8,336 nucleotides of DNA, taken from contig JAKSDC010000103.1 in assembly GCA_022360275.1 (NCBI GenBank), positions 1 to 8,336 on the forward strand, read 5' to 3'. This document shows, one piece after another, positions 1-6,134 of the stretch. This DNA comes from Chlorobiales bacterium. Lineage in GTDB: Bacteria; Bacteroidota; Chlorobiia; Chlorobiales; Chlorobiaceae. The position numbers and the translations under genes are program-made. The notes under the pieces were generated by a model. It was not told the origin of the DNA, searched no databases, and was given only the letters and a program-made list of their open reading frames with translations. Within the stretch, counting starts at the first letter, position 1, and each line of letters begins with the position of its first letter.

Positions 1-262
1 CATAAAGAAACTCCGAAGCGGCTTTTTTGTCCATATCGCGTTCCTTGGCGATGGCTTTGGTAAGCACCTTGACGGCAGGAGCAATCTGATAGTCATCGTA
101 ATACTCCCTGAGGAAGTTTACCACACTCCAATGCTCTTCGGCCATCTTGATATCCTCAGCCTCGGCACGCTTGTTTGCCACATCTTCGGACCAATCATCG
201 AGATTCACAAGATAACCGTCATCATCAGTTTCGATAGCAACACAGTTCACTTCAAGCGCCAT
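1..262 (-). CDS. dsrC: DsrC/TusE family sulfur carrier protein, 3' part cut off by window edge
   Basis: DsrC is a small soluble protein. It receives sulfur as a persulfide on a C-terminal cysteine and forms a trisulfide with sulfite reductase DsrAB, linking cytoplasmic sulfur oxidation to the DsrMKJOP membrane complex. 87 residues are visible. Family hallmarks are the N-terminal DDDGYLVNLDDWSEDVA (about residues 13-29), then EEHWSVVNFLREYYDDY (42-58) and IAPAVKVLTKAI (60-71). Full-length family members are about 105-115 residues, so only some 20-25 are missing. Those include the two functional C-terminal cysteines, which therefore cannot be checked here. The ATG at 262 is preceded by AAGGAG (270-275) at 7 bases, which fixes the start. 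It lies downstream of dsrN, the dsrN-dsrC order usual in green sulfur bacteria. A 231-base gap from dsrN suggests it may have its own promoter. TusE (tRNA thiolation) is the alternative name for the family; the context favours DsrC. Confidence 0.93.
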   Translation of the reverse strand, partial: MALEVNCVAIETDDDGYLVNLDDWSEDVANKRAEAEDIKMAEEHWSVVNFLREYYDDYQIAPAVKVLTKAIAKERDMDKKAASEFLY

Positions 263-269
263 AATCCGA

Positions 270-275
270 CTCCTT
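270..275 (-). promoter_or_regulatory. Shine-Dalgarno site of dsrC
   Basis: AAGGAG on the minus strand, 7 bases before the dsrC ATG. It is a strong consensus site, fitting the high expression usual for this carrier protein. Confidence 0.75.
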
Positions 276-363
276 GACTAGATAATTTGAAATTTGACAC
301 GTAGTAAAAATGGTACAATTAGCTTTGAAATACAGCTGAAATGCATTCAAGATAATATGCCGC

Positions 364-405
364 GGGAAAAGAAAAAAGACCCGTGCTTAAAATAATTTTC
401 CCGGG
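364..405 (-). terminator. Candidate terminator or attenuator hairpin between dsrN and dsrC
   Basis: On the minus strand, CCCG (405-402) can pair with CGGG (383-380). Inside it AAAA (399-396) pairs with TTTT a few bases on, and there are unpaired bases between the two short stems. The outer stem is followed at once by a T-rich run (TCTTTTTTCTTTT, 379-367). The layout is that of a rho-independent terminator 90-110 bases after the dsrN stop. The stem is short and interrupted, so it may be a weak terminator, an attenuator, or nothing. Confidence 0.3.
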
Positions 406-493
406 CAACTATATAGCCATATAATCACAAATTTCCATATTTTTTTTATCAAACACAACCTCGCCCGGAGCACCTCTCATAAGTCATGAATTA

Positions 494-1897
494 TCAACCG
501 GTAATGCTTTTTTTTGCATGGTATTCCGAGGCAAGTGCGACAAACCTTTTTCCCCAGTTGGGGTTTCCTATGGCATGCAGATGCGCAAAAGAGGCAAAAA
601 GGTTACCGCTTAAAACTCCATCCCGCTGACCTGTAACGCCGAATCCCCGGACAAGATCGAACTGGTAAGCAACCTGTTCGCCCGAATTCCTCGGTTTTGA
701 ATAATGAAACTCATGCGCCCTGACCTTTTCATCTTTCGCAAACCAGGGGCTGTCACAACGACTCCTCAGATCGAGGTACCCGTGCCCGACAGGTTTGCGC
801 TGAAAACCGATTTCAAGCGGAAGAATATCCGCGAGCGGATAGATTTTACCCTCGTACCGGGCGCTTTTGCAAAGGTAGATCAGCCCGCCGCACTCCGCAT
901 AAAGAGGCATGCCGGACAAAACAGCATCCTTTACCTCTTTCAGAAGCCCCTTGTTGCCGCTGAGTTCCTCGAAAAACGATTCGGGAAATCCCCCGCCGAG
1001 ATAAAGACCGTCTACAACCGGTAGCCCGACATCTTTCAGAGCATTCACAAAAACCAGTCCGGCACCATTGTCCTGCAGTGCCTCAAGATTTTCAGGATAA
1101 TAAAAACAGAATGAAGGATCCCGGAACACACCGATCGTCGCCTGCACAGCGGTTGCCCGTTTTTTCTCCCTCTTTTCTCTCGATTCCATGGAAGGAGCGC
1201 GGCGAAAAAGAGATCGTATTGCATGCAGATCACAGCACTCCGCAACCTTTTGACCAGCTTTACGGATAACCGTCTCGGCGTCAGCGGTTTCACCGACAGT
1301 AGTCAACCCCAGCTGTCTTTCAGTAATGACCAGTTCTTCATCTTTCGGGATTGCCCCGAGAACAGGAACATGACAGAGCTGTTCTACAGCCTTTCTCTGC
1401 TTCTCCTCCTGACGCGGCCCCTGCACCTGGTTGAGAATCACACCGGCGATATCGGCTTCAGGGGGCATAGACTGCATTCCTTTTACAATCGCCGCAGCCC
1501 CCCGATTCATCTTCCGGCTGTCAACAACCAGCAACACCGGCGCCTGAAGCAGCCTGGCCAGACCCGCACTGCTGTCCGAGCCATCAATATCCATACCGTC
1601 ATGGAAGCCATGATTCCCTTCAATCAGGGAAAAGCTGTTTTCATCACTGTTGCCGAGAAACGAATCCAGACATGCTTCGGGCCCCATAAGAAAGGGATCC
1701 AGATTGCGGCACTCCCTGCCGGTAACCAACTTGTGCCACATCGGATCGATATAGTCGGGTCCTTTTTTGAAACTGTTGACGCCTATCCCTTCATGCACCA
1801 GACTATGCATGATCCCAAGGCTCACCAGCGTTTTTCCGGAGCTTTTTTGCGAGGCTGAGATCATCAGGCGCGGGATCGGGATCTTCATTGCTTTCAC
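494..1897 (-). CDS. dsrN: DsrN: CbiA/CobB-like glutamine-dependent amidotransferase (siroheme amidase)
   Basis: This is a cytoplasmic ATP- and glutamine-dependent amidase. Cobyrinate a,c-diamide synthases of this fold amidate two carboxylates of the corrin ring; the dsr-linked member DsrN is thought to amidate siroheme for DsrAB. The 467 residues match the family length. The N-terminal synthetase domain has SASQKSSGKT (14-23, nucleotide binding) and KKGPDYIDPMWH (44-55). The C-terminal class I-like glutaminase domain has FCFYYPENLEAL (263-274), LYLGGGFPE (299-307), AECGG with the likely nucleophile Cys336, HEFHYS (395-400) and FAHLHAIGNP (437-446) with the partner His. Start: a GTG at 1897 with GGATGAG about 5 bases upstream; an in-frame ATG at 1888 is the alternative. 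No cobalamin genes are adjacent, and tusA and dsrC flank it, so DsrN is preferred over CbiA/CobB. The family call is near certain; the substrate is inferred from context. Confidence 0.9.
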   Translation of the reverse strand: MKAMKIPIPRLMISASQKSSGKTLVSLGIMHSLVHEGIGVNSFKKGPDYIDPMWHKLVTGRECRNLDPFLMGPEACLDSFLGNSDENSFSLIEGNHGFHDGMDIDGSDSSAGLARLLQAPVLLVVDSRKMNRGAAAIVKGMQSMPPEADIAGVILNQVQGPRQEEKQRKAVEQLCHVPVLGAIPKDEELVITERQLGLTTVGETADAETVIRKAGQKVAECCDLHAIRSLFRRAPSMESREKREKKRATAVQATIGVFRDPSFCFYYPENLEALQDNGAGLVFVNALKDVGLPVVDGLYLGGGFPESFFEELSGNKGLLKEVKDAVLSGMPLYAECGGLIYLCKSARYEGKIYPLADILPLEIGFQRKPVGHGYLDLRSRCDSPWFAKDEKVRAHEFHYSKPRNSGEQVAYQFDLVRGFGVTGQRDGVLSGNLFASFAHLHAIGNPNWGKRFVALASEYHAKKSITG

Positions 1898-1955
1898 GGC
1901 AACTCATCCATAACATGAGGCGAAGGGCTGAGCCGGTACCACTGCCCTAAAGCAC

Positions 1956-1985
1956 TATGCGCACAGGTTTACTCCTGTGCGCATA
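1956..1985. repeat. Perfect 12-bp inverted repeat (hairpin) between tusA and dsrN
   Basis: The arm TATGCGCACAGG (1956-1967) is followed by a 6-base spacer and its exact complement (1974-1985). It lies about 45 bases after the tusA stop and 59 bases before the dsrN start. Neither side has a T-run, so it is not a classic rho-independent terminator. In a tusA-dsrN transcript it could protect or separate the tusA message, act as a processing site, or weaken read-through. A protein-binding palindrome is possible too. Confidence 0.7.
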
Positions 1986-2029
1986 CTACGTGTGATGCCG
2001 GGAATTCTCTCCCCTTGCAATCAGTATGA

Positions 2030-2266
2030 TTATTTTTTCTTGATATAAAAGGTGTGGACACCACCCTCTTCGGTATGCCCGATCACTTCGTTGCCGGTTC
2101 TCTTTGACCATGAAGCCATATCGTTCACCGAGCCGGGATCGGTTGCCATCATTTTCAGCACCTCGCCGCTCTTCATACTATCAACTGCCTTCTTGGTTTT
2201 AAGAATCGGCAAAGGACAGTTCATTCCCTGACAGTTCAATTCCATATTGCTTGCAATTTCACTCAT
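2030..2266 (-). CDS. tusA: TusA family sulfur carrier protein
   Basis: A small cytoplasmic persulfide carrier. In sulfur-oxidising bacteria, TusA takes sulfur from a rhodanese and passes it to DsrEFH or DsrE-type proteins and on to DsrC. The 78-residue protein has the expected length (about 75-85). It carries the signature MELNCQGMNCPLPILKTKKA (8-27), with the acceptor Cys17 in the CPxP motif, then ATDPGSV and a beta-rich end, THEE/EGGVHTFYIKKK-like. An extra Cys12 sits just before the motif. The ATG at 2266 is chosen because AAGGAG (2272-2277) stands 5 bases upstream. The frame stays open to a farther start at 2359, but that would add 31 residues unlike the family. The rhodanese, dsrN and dsrC on the same strand support a role in sulfur oxidation rather than tRNA thiolation. 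Confidence 0.93.
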   Translation of the reverse strand: MSEIASNMELNCQGMNCPLPILKTKKAVDSMKSGEVLKMMATDPGSVNDMASWSKRTGNEVIGHTEEGGVHTFYIKKK

Positions 2267-2306
2267 GGCTTCTCCTTGTTGTAAATTACTTGCTGAAGTT
2301 AGCTCC

Positions 2307-2349
2307 CACCCCGCAATCCAGTTCCCTTCGATGGCCGGGGTCCGGGGTG
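2307..2349. repeat. Inverted repeat in the tusA leader, with a 7-base tandem repeat
   Basis: CACCCCG (2307-2313) is complementary to CGGGGTG (2343-2349). The right arm overlaps a tandem duplication CCGGGGT CCGGGGT (2335-2348). The element lies 40-80 bases upstream of the tusA start, so a transcript from the promoter candidate at 2382-2410 would carry it as a leader stem-loop. The function is unknown; I recognise no known riboswitch. Confidence 0.4.
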
Positions 2350-2381
2350 ATATATTCAAAACCGTGGATTTTTGAGCGGGA

Positions 2382-2410
2382 AAGTTACATAATTACATAA
2401 CTATAGTCAA
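2382..2410 (-). promoter_or_regulatory. Candidate sigma-70-type promoter for tusA-dsrN
   Basis: On the minus strand, TTGACT (2410-2405) and TAACTT (2387-2382) are separated by exactly 17 bases, giving a leader of about 110 bases to the tusA ATG. The spacer and -10 region overlap two tandem copies of TTACATAA (plus-strand view, 2385-2400). A second TTGACT lies 24 bases upstream (2434-2429). The -35 match is good and the -10 match moderate. No start site is known. Confidence 0.4.
2385..2400. repeat. Tandem direct repeat TTACATAA x2
   Basis: Two exact, abutting copies of TTACATAA (2385-2392 and 2393-2400) lie upstream of tusA, inside the candidate promoter. Abutting direct half-sites at a promoter can bind a regulator. 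In so AT-rich a stretch, chance is also possible. Confidence 0.45.
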
Positions 2411-2411
2411 G

Positions 2412-2438
2412 AAAAAACACCCTTCGACAGTCAAAAGG
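2412..2438 (-). terminator. Candidate weak terminator after the YeiH-family gene
   Basis: On the minus strand, CCTTT (2438-2434) can pair with GAAGG (2425-2421). After two or three bases comes a run of six T (2417-2412). It is 30-60 bases past the stop of the membrane protein gene. The stem has only five pairs, one a G-T wobble, so support is weak. Its T-run abuts the tusA promoter candidate. Confidence 0.25.
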
Positions 2439-2469
2439 CACACGGGTACTCATGATCCGATTCGGCCCG

Positions 2470-3579
2470 TTAACTCATCCAATAGATAGCCCCCAACACC
2501 AGGGCGGCAAGAAAAACTGTCTCGGCAACGATTATCGAAACAGGTTTCCAGCCGACGTCAAAAAGGGCTTTTAAAGATGTTTTCATGCCCAAAGCAGCAA
2601 TGGCGGTAACGAGGCACCAGCGTGACGTATCGACAATGAAATGACGGATGGGCTCAGGAGTTACACCACTGCTGTTGATCCCGACCAGCAGGATAAAGAA
2701 AATAATAAAGGGGGGTAAAAAGGCACCGCCGCCGGCATTTCCTTCTTCCTTGTTGCGGGTATGAAAAATCACCGACAGGATAAAAACAGCCGGCACCAGC
2801 ATGGCGACACGCAGAAGCTTGATAAACGTCGCCGTATCTCCGGTCTTGCCGGAAACGGAATAACCCGCACCGACAACCTGTGCGACATCATGGATCGTAC
2901 CGCCCAGAAAAATACCGGCCATTTCATGATCAAGCCCGAACAGGTCGACGATAACCGGGTAGAGAATCATGGCAACGGTACTGAGCGCGGTCACACTGAT
3001 AACGGTGAAAATCGTGTTGCGTTCACTGTACTCGTCTTTGGGAAGGATCGCGGAAATAGCAAGTGCGGCCGATGCCCCGCAAATACCGACGCTTCCTCCG
3101 GTAAGCACCCCGAACCGCTTTCCCCTGCCCATGATCTTGGAAAGACCAAGGCCGAACAAAATCGTCAGCATGACAGAAACAATAACGACCGCCATCGGCC
3201 CTGCGCCGAGAGACAGAATCTGCTCAAGGGTGATTCGCATCCCCAGAAGAGCGACACCGATCCTGAGAATGGTCTTTGATGCAAACTGAATGCCTGCAAT
3301 AGCCTTGCCGCCTTCGGACAAAAACCTGAATGCCATGCCGAGCAGCAAGGCAAACAGCATTGTCGGCGCCCCGTAGTGCTCGGAAAGGAAAGTTGCCGCC
3401 GCCGCCACGGTAAGCGAAGCAAGAATGCCGGGAAACAATTCATCGAAATGGACTTTTGCCGCCTTGGCATGACATTGGAAACCGCAGCGTTCGGCCTCGT
3501 CAATATGCTCCTGGGTTGGAATTTCAGTGTCAACGGCTTTATGCAGATACTCCGGGTCATGCTGCGGGCTCTTGCTCAT
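2470..3579 (-). CDS. YeiH/UPF0324 family membrane protein, putative sulfate exporter type
   Basis: A polytopic inner-membrane protein of the YeiH family (PSE group), whose members are proposed to export sulfate or related oxyanions; biochemical proof is scarce. The 369 residues begin with about 47 soluble residues carrying RCGFQCH (Cys32, Cys36), followed by about ten hydrophobic segments (roughly 49-65, 72-88, 98-115, 128-147, 157-179, 188-214, 220-240, 256-272, 287-302, 320-336, 346-367). Family motifs are GICGASAA (165-172), GGTIHDVAQVVGAG (226-239) and AALGMKTSL (328-336). Start: the ATG at 3579 is used. A GTG at 3615 would add 12 residues (MTNRKFLRKNIQ); neither start has a clear ribosome site. 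The gene sits between rhodanese and tusA on one strand with dsrN-dsrC, which suggests a role in clearing sulfite or sulfate formed by reverse Dsr. That role is inference. Confidence 0.88.
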   Translation of the reverse strand: MSKSPQHDPEYLHKAVDTEIPTQEHIDEAERCGFQCHAKAAKVHFDELFPGILASLTVAAAATFLSEHYGAPTMLFALLLGMAFRFLSEGGKAIAGIQFASKTILRIGVALLGMRITLEQILSLGAGPMAVVIVSVMLTILFGLGLSKIMGRGKRFGVLTGGSVGICGASAALAISAILPKDEYSERNTIFTVISVTALSTVAMILYPVIVDLFGLDHEMAGIFLGGTIHDVAQVVGAGYSVSGKTGDTATFIKLLRVAMLVPAVFILSVIFHTRNKEEGNAGGGAFLPPFIIFFILLVGINSSGVTPEPIRHFIVDTSRWCLVTAIAALGMKTSLKALFDVGWKPVSIIVAETVFLAALVLGAIYWMS

Positions 3580-3767
3580 CTGGATATTTTTTCTTAAGAA
3601 TTTTCGGTTAGTCACCGCGGGCTCTATAGGCCTTTCAAAGACCGGGACGAAGATAAGAAAAGAATTACCCTGTTCCTACTATTTCCCGCGAATCAGCCTT
3701 TACCAACTTGCAGCATACCACCGACCACAGTTAGCAGGAGACGCCAGGTGCTAAGTGTCACTCCATC

Positions 3768-4241
3768 CTACTTTCTTTTCTTCGGATTCACCTGGTCCGG
3801 GCGAAGTTTGGCAGTAAAATATTCATCGGCGTCATCTTCATCCACCCGCTCTCCCCTGCTGTTTTCCAGAGGCTCTTCATAATCGTTCCAGCCTCTCAAT
3901 CCGGTACAGAGGGATGTCACATTTTCATATCCGAGGAGCTGCAGGGAATGTGCAGCGAGAACACTGCGGTAACCCGAACGGCAAACCACAACAATCTCCC
4001 GACTCCTTGCATTTACCAGCTCGGGTTCGGTTTCCTCGTAATCCCATTCGCAGGCAGACTCCAAAATCCCCCTCGGAACATTCATCGAGCCTGGAATATG
4101 CATCGTTTCGAACTCATGAGGCTCCCTTACATCCAGCAGAAGCAGATCAGGATTCTCCTTTATCCGATCGACCAGATCCCAGGGCATGATTTCCTTTATA
4201 TCCGATAAGCAATTACGGAACAGTTCTATAAAACGAATCAT
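3768..4241 (-). CDS. Single-domain rhodanese-like sulfurtransferase
   Basis: A cytoplasmic sulfurtransferase that takes a sulfane sulfur onto one cysteine as persulfide and hands it to an acceptor. The 157 residues form one rhodanese domain (about 16-125) containing LLLLDVREPHEFETMHIPGS (33-52, the CH2A-like start) and the active-site loop CRSGYRS, with catalytic Cys87, in VVVCRSGYRSVLAAHSLQLLGY. LRGWNDY (115-121) closes the domain. A charged tail (about 125-157), acidic then lysine-rich, is added at the C-terminus. Start: the ATG at 4241 has AGAGGAG 6 bases upstream. The same frame is open to 4307, but the extra 22 residues lack support. It is the first gene of the minus-strand block; tusA two genes on suggests the rhodanese-to-TusA relay known in sulfur oxidisers. 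The true sulfur donor cannot be told from sequence. Confidence 0.92.
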   Translation of the reverse strand: MIRFIELFRNCLSDIKEIMPWDLVDRIKENPDLLLLDVREPHEFETMHIPGSMNVPRGILESACEWDYEETEPELVNARSREIVVVCRSGYRSVLAAHSLQLLGYENVTSLCTGLRGWNDYEEPLENSRGERVDEDDADEYFTAKLRPDQVNPKKRK

Positions 4242-4340
4242 TGTAAACTCCTCTGTTAGAATTATGATAACAGGCAAATACCCGCTCAGTTGCTCAAACC
4301 GCCGCACATGACTTTTTCACGAAACGTCTCTTTTACCAAC

Positions 4341-4376
4341 GCTGCAAAACCGTTTTACTGTTGCATTATTGCAGCA
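4341..4376. repeat. Nested inverted repeats upstream of the rhodanese gene
   Basis: Three symmetric elements share this stretch. GCTGCAA (4341-4347) is complementary to TTGCAGC (4369-4375). AAAAC-C-GTTTT (4346-4356) is a short palindrome. TGTTGCA-TTAT-TGCAGCA (4359-4376) is an 18-base near-palindrome with one mismatch. The last covers the -35 of the candidate plus-strand promoter, a usual place for a repressor site. No regulator is identified. Confidence 0.4.
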
Positions 4377-4397
4377 AAGTGTACATATACATATGAT
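4369..4397 (+). promoter_or_regulatory. Candidate promoter directed toward pdxJ
   Basis: TTGCAG (4369-4374) and TATGAT (4392-4397) are separated by 17 bases, a good sigma-70-like pair. Transcripts would start near 4404, giving a leader of about 245 bases before pdxJ. This is long, so another promoter nearer the gene is possible. The intergenic region is divergent, so the rhodanese promoter should lie close by on the other strand; I could not pick one out with confidence. Confidence 0.35.
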
Positions 4398-4649
4398 GTA
4401 AAGCAAACAGGAATTAAAAATCCGGAATCGAGAAAGAAAAGAACCGACAGTATAGTAACTAGTTACCATCTATTCAAGGGCTCCTCTATTTATTGTCATG
4501 AGCGGTTCAAGTGCAAGGCGAACGGAGCACAGAAACTTTCTCCTATCCGTTCAACGAAGCAATTGAATCGCGGAATAAAATAAGGAGAGGTGCCCTCAAC
4601 AAGAGCGATTTACATTACAGGGCATACGAAAATACGAGACAAGGACACC
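4398..4649. other. pdxJ upstream region without a credible gene
   Basis: This is the rest of the divergent intergenic region. It holds a perfect 12-base palindrome, GTAACTAGTTAC (4455-4466). Just before pdxJ it has an interrupted stem: TCCG/CGGA at 4546-4549 and 4571-4574, with TTCAA/TTGAA at 4550-4554 and 4563-4567. A ribosome-site-like AAGGAG (4582-4587) stands only two bases from a GTG at 4590, which is in frame with pdxJ. I see no tRNA, small RNA or riboswitch that I can name. Confidence 0.5.
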
Positions 4650-5363
4650 ATGCAATTAGCCGTCAATATCGATCACATAGCAACCCTCCGTAATGCAAGG
4701 AACGAACAGCAGCCCGATCCGGTAACCGCAGCGGCGATCGCCGAGCTTGCCGGCGCATCGGGCATCGTTTGCCATTTGCGTGAAGACCGCCGGCACATCA
4801 AAGATCGTGACCTCGAAAGATTGCGGGAAGCCGTAACCACCAAACTCGATCTCGAGATGGCGATGACGGAAGAGATGCAGCGGATTGCCATTCGAACAAA
4901 ACCGGAGCTGATCACACTGGTACCGGAAAAACGTCAGGAACTTACCACGGAAGGCGGTCTTGACATTGCCGGCCGCTATGACAAACTGGTTGAATTTATC
5001 AAGCCCGTTCATGATACTGGCATAGAGGTAAGTCTGTTCATCGAACCGGAAAAAGAGGCCGTCAGGCTTGCGGCTGAAGCCGGGGCAGACCTTGTGGAGC
5101 TGCATACCGGGCCCTATTCCCTGAAAAAAACGACAGGCGAAGCCGAAGCTGAAATCAAGAGGGTGAGAACCACAGCGGCATTCGCCCGCGAGTGCGGCCT
5201 TCGAGTCGTCGCAGGCCATGGTCTTAATTATTACAATATCATACCTTTCAGCAGGATAGGAGAAATTGAAGAGGTCAGTATCGGCCATGCGCTTATCGCC
5301 CGTGCTTCGCTGGTAGGGATGGAACGTGCAGTCAAGGAGATGCTTCGTCTTATTGATGCTTAA
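4650..5363 (+). CDS. pdxJ: Pyridoxine 5'-phosphate synthase PdxJ
   Basis: The last step of DXP-dependent vitamin B6 synthesis: it condenses 1-deoxyxylulose 5-phosphate with 3-amino-2-oxopropyl phosphate to give pyridoxine 5'-phosphate. The 237-residue protein is a cytoplasmic TIM barrel of normal family length. It shows AVNIDHIATLRNAR (4-17), HLREDRRHI (42-50), DLEMAMTEEM (67-76), ELITLVPEKRQELTTEGGLD (86-105), VELHTGPY (149-156), AGHGLNYYN (188-196) and VSIGHALIARA (209-219). Residues matching known active-site positions are present: His42 and Arg44, Glu69, and His190. Start: the ATG at 4650 has AAGGA four bases upstream and gives the usual M-x-L-x-VNIDH beginning; the upstream GTG at 4590 would add 20 atypical residues. 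It stands 75 bases ahead of the rdgB homologue on the same strand. Confidence 0.97.
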   Translation: MQLAVNIDHIATLRNARNEQQPDPVTAAAIAELAGASGIVCHLREDRRHIKDRDLERLREAVTTKLDLEMAMTEEMQRIAIRTKPELITLVPEKRQELTTEGGLDIAGRYDKLVEFIKPVHDTGIEVSLFIEPEKEAVRLAAEAGADLVELHTGPYSLKKTTGEAEAEIKRVRTTAAFARECGLRVVAGHGLNYYNIIPFSRIGEIEEVSIGHALIARASLVGMERAVKEMLRLIDA

Positions 5364-5438
5364 GAAGCGTCTACCAATGTGTTGCGTGCCTTTCTACAGG
5401 GTTATGGGAAAAGGAAGTAATGCAAAACAAAACCAACA

Positions 5439-6113
5439 ATGAGCGAATCAACAAACGAAATAACCGTTGTCCTTGCCACGAACAACCGTGACAAGGTCAG
5501 GGAAATCAAGCCGCTTCTGGAGCACATTGCTCCTGAAATCAGTGTTCACTCTCTCGTCGACTTACAGGTAAACATAGAGATAGAAGAAACGGAAGCAACA
5601 CTTGAAGGCAATGCAAAGCTTAAAACCGACGCTGTTTTCAATCTGCTTTCGGACCGCTTCCCCAGCCTTATAACCGTTGCGGACGACACCGGACTCGAGG
5701 TATCGGGCCTTGATGGAGCGCCTGGTGTTTATTCCGCACGCTTTGCGCCAATGCCTGAAGGAAAATCGCCGACGTATGACGACAATGTCAGTCACCTTTT
5801 GAAAGCGATGGAAAACATCGACGAAAGGAAAGCTCTTTTCCGGACAGTTATCGCCCTCAAAGGCAAGATACAACGAAACGGTGCCCCGTACCGGTTTGAA
5901 ACAACGGTGGAAGGTTCTGTGGAAGGCAAGATCACCAGAGAAAAAACCGGCGACAAAGGGTTTGGATATGATCCCGTCTTTTGGGTAAATTCTGCGCAGG
6001 CAACCTTCGCGCAAATGACCACCGAAGAAAAAAACAAGCTGAGTCACCGGTCTCGTGCCGTTAAAAAAGCTGTCGAAGAACTGCGCCTGATTCTCGATAA
6101 GACCACCCCGTAA
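5439..6113 (+). CDS. rdgB: RdgB/HAM1 family XTP/dITP pyrophosphatase
   Basis: A cytoplasmic house-cleaning enzyme that hydrolyses non-canonical purine triphosphates (dITP, XTP, ITP) to monophosphate and pyrophosphate, keeping deaminated bases out of nucleic acids. The 224 residues are slightly longer than typical (about 195-210), partly from an insert around 105-115. Motifs: LATNNRDKVREIK (12-24, substrate-binding start), TEATLEGNAKLKT (51-63, metal-binding Glu), ADDTGLEVSGLDGAPGVYSARFA (81-103, catalytic Asp), GDKGFGYDPVFW (171-182), and EEKNKLSHRSRA (196-207), which closes the site. Start: the ATG at 5439 is the only one in frame after the upstream stop at 5418. Its best ribosome site, AAGGAAG (5411-5417), is 21 bases away and better placed for an out-of-frame ATG at 5420. 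uppP follows closely. Confidence 0.95.
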   Translation: MSESTNEITVVLATNNRDKVREIKPLLEHIAPEISVHSLVDLQVNIEIEETEATLEGNAKLKTDAVFNLLSDRFPSLITVADDTGLEVSGLDGAPGVYSARFAPMPEGKSPTYDDNVSHLLKAMENIDERKALFRTVIALKGKIQRNGAPYRFETTVEGSVEGKITREKTGDKGFGYDPVFWVNSAQATFAQMTTEEKNKLSHRSRAVKKAVEELRLILDKTTP

Positions 6114-6134
6114 CCCTGATTGAGCAAACCTGTC

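Noticed and set aside
1223..1858. Long open frame (211 codons) on the plus strand inside dsrN
   Set aside because: It is antisense to a strongly conserved amidotransferase, has no family motif or ribosome site, and its composition fits a shadow of the minus-strand codons.
494..1897. Assignment of this gene as cobyrinate a,c-diamide synthase (cobB/cbiA) in cobalamin synthesis
   Set aside because: The fold is the same, but no cobalamin gene is nearby, whereas tusA and dsrC flank it as in dsr clusters. Kept only as an alternative.
2267..2359. N-terminal extension of TusA to 2359
   Set aside because: TusA proteins begin near 2266, where a strong AAGGAG is well placed. The extra residues come from the hairpin-containing leader.
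4242..4589. Possible short genes on the plus strand, including an open frame from about 4290
   Set aside because: They have no ribosome site and no protein-like pattern, and they overlap the palindromic promoter region and the rhodanese leader.
4656..5288. 210-codon open frame on the minus strand inside pdxJ
   Set aside because: It is opposite a highly conserved enzyme and has no motif or credible start site.
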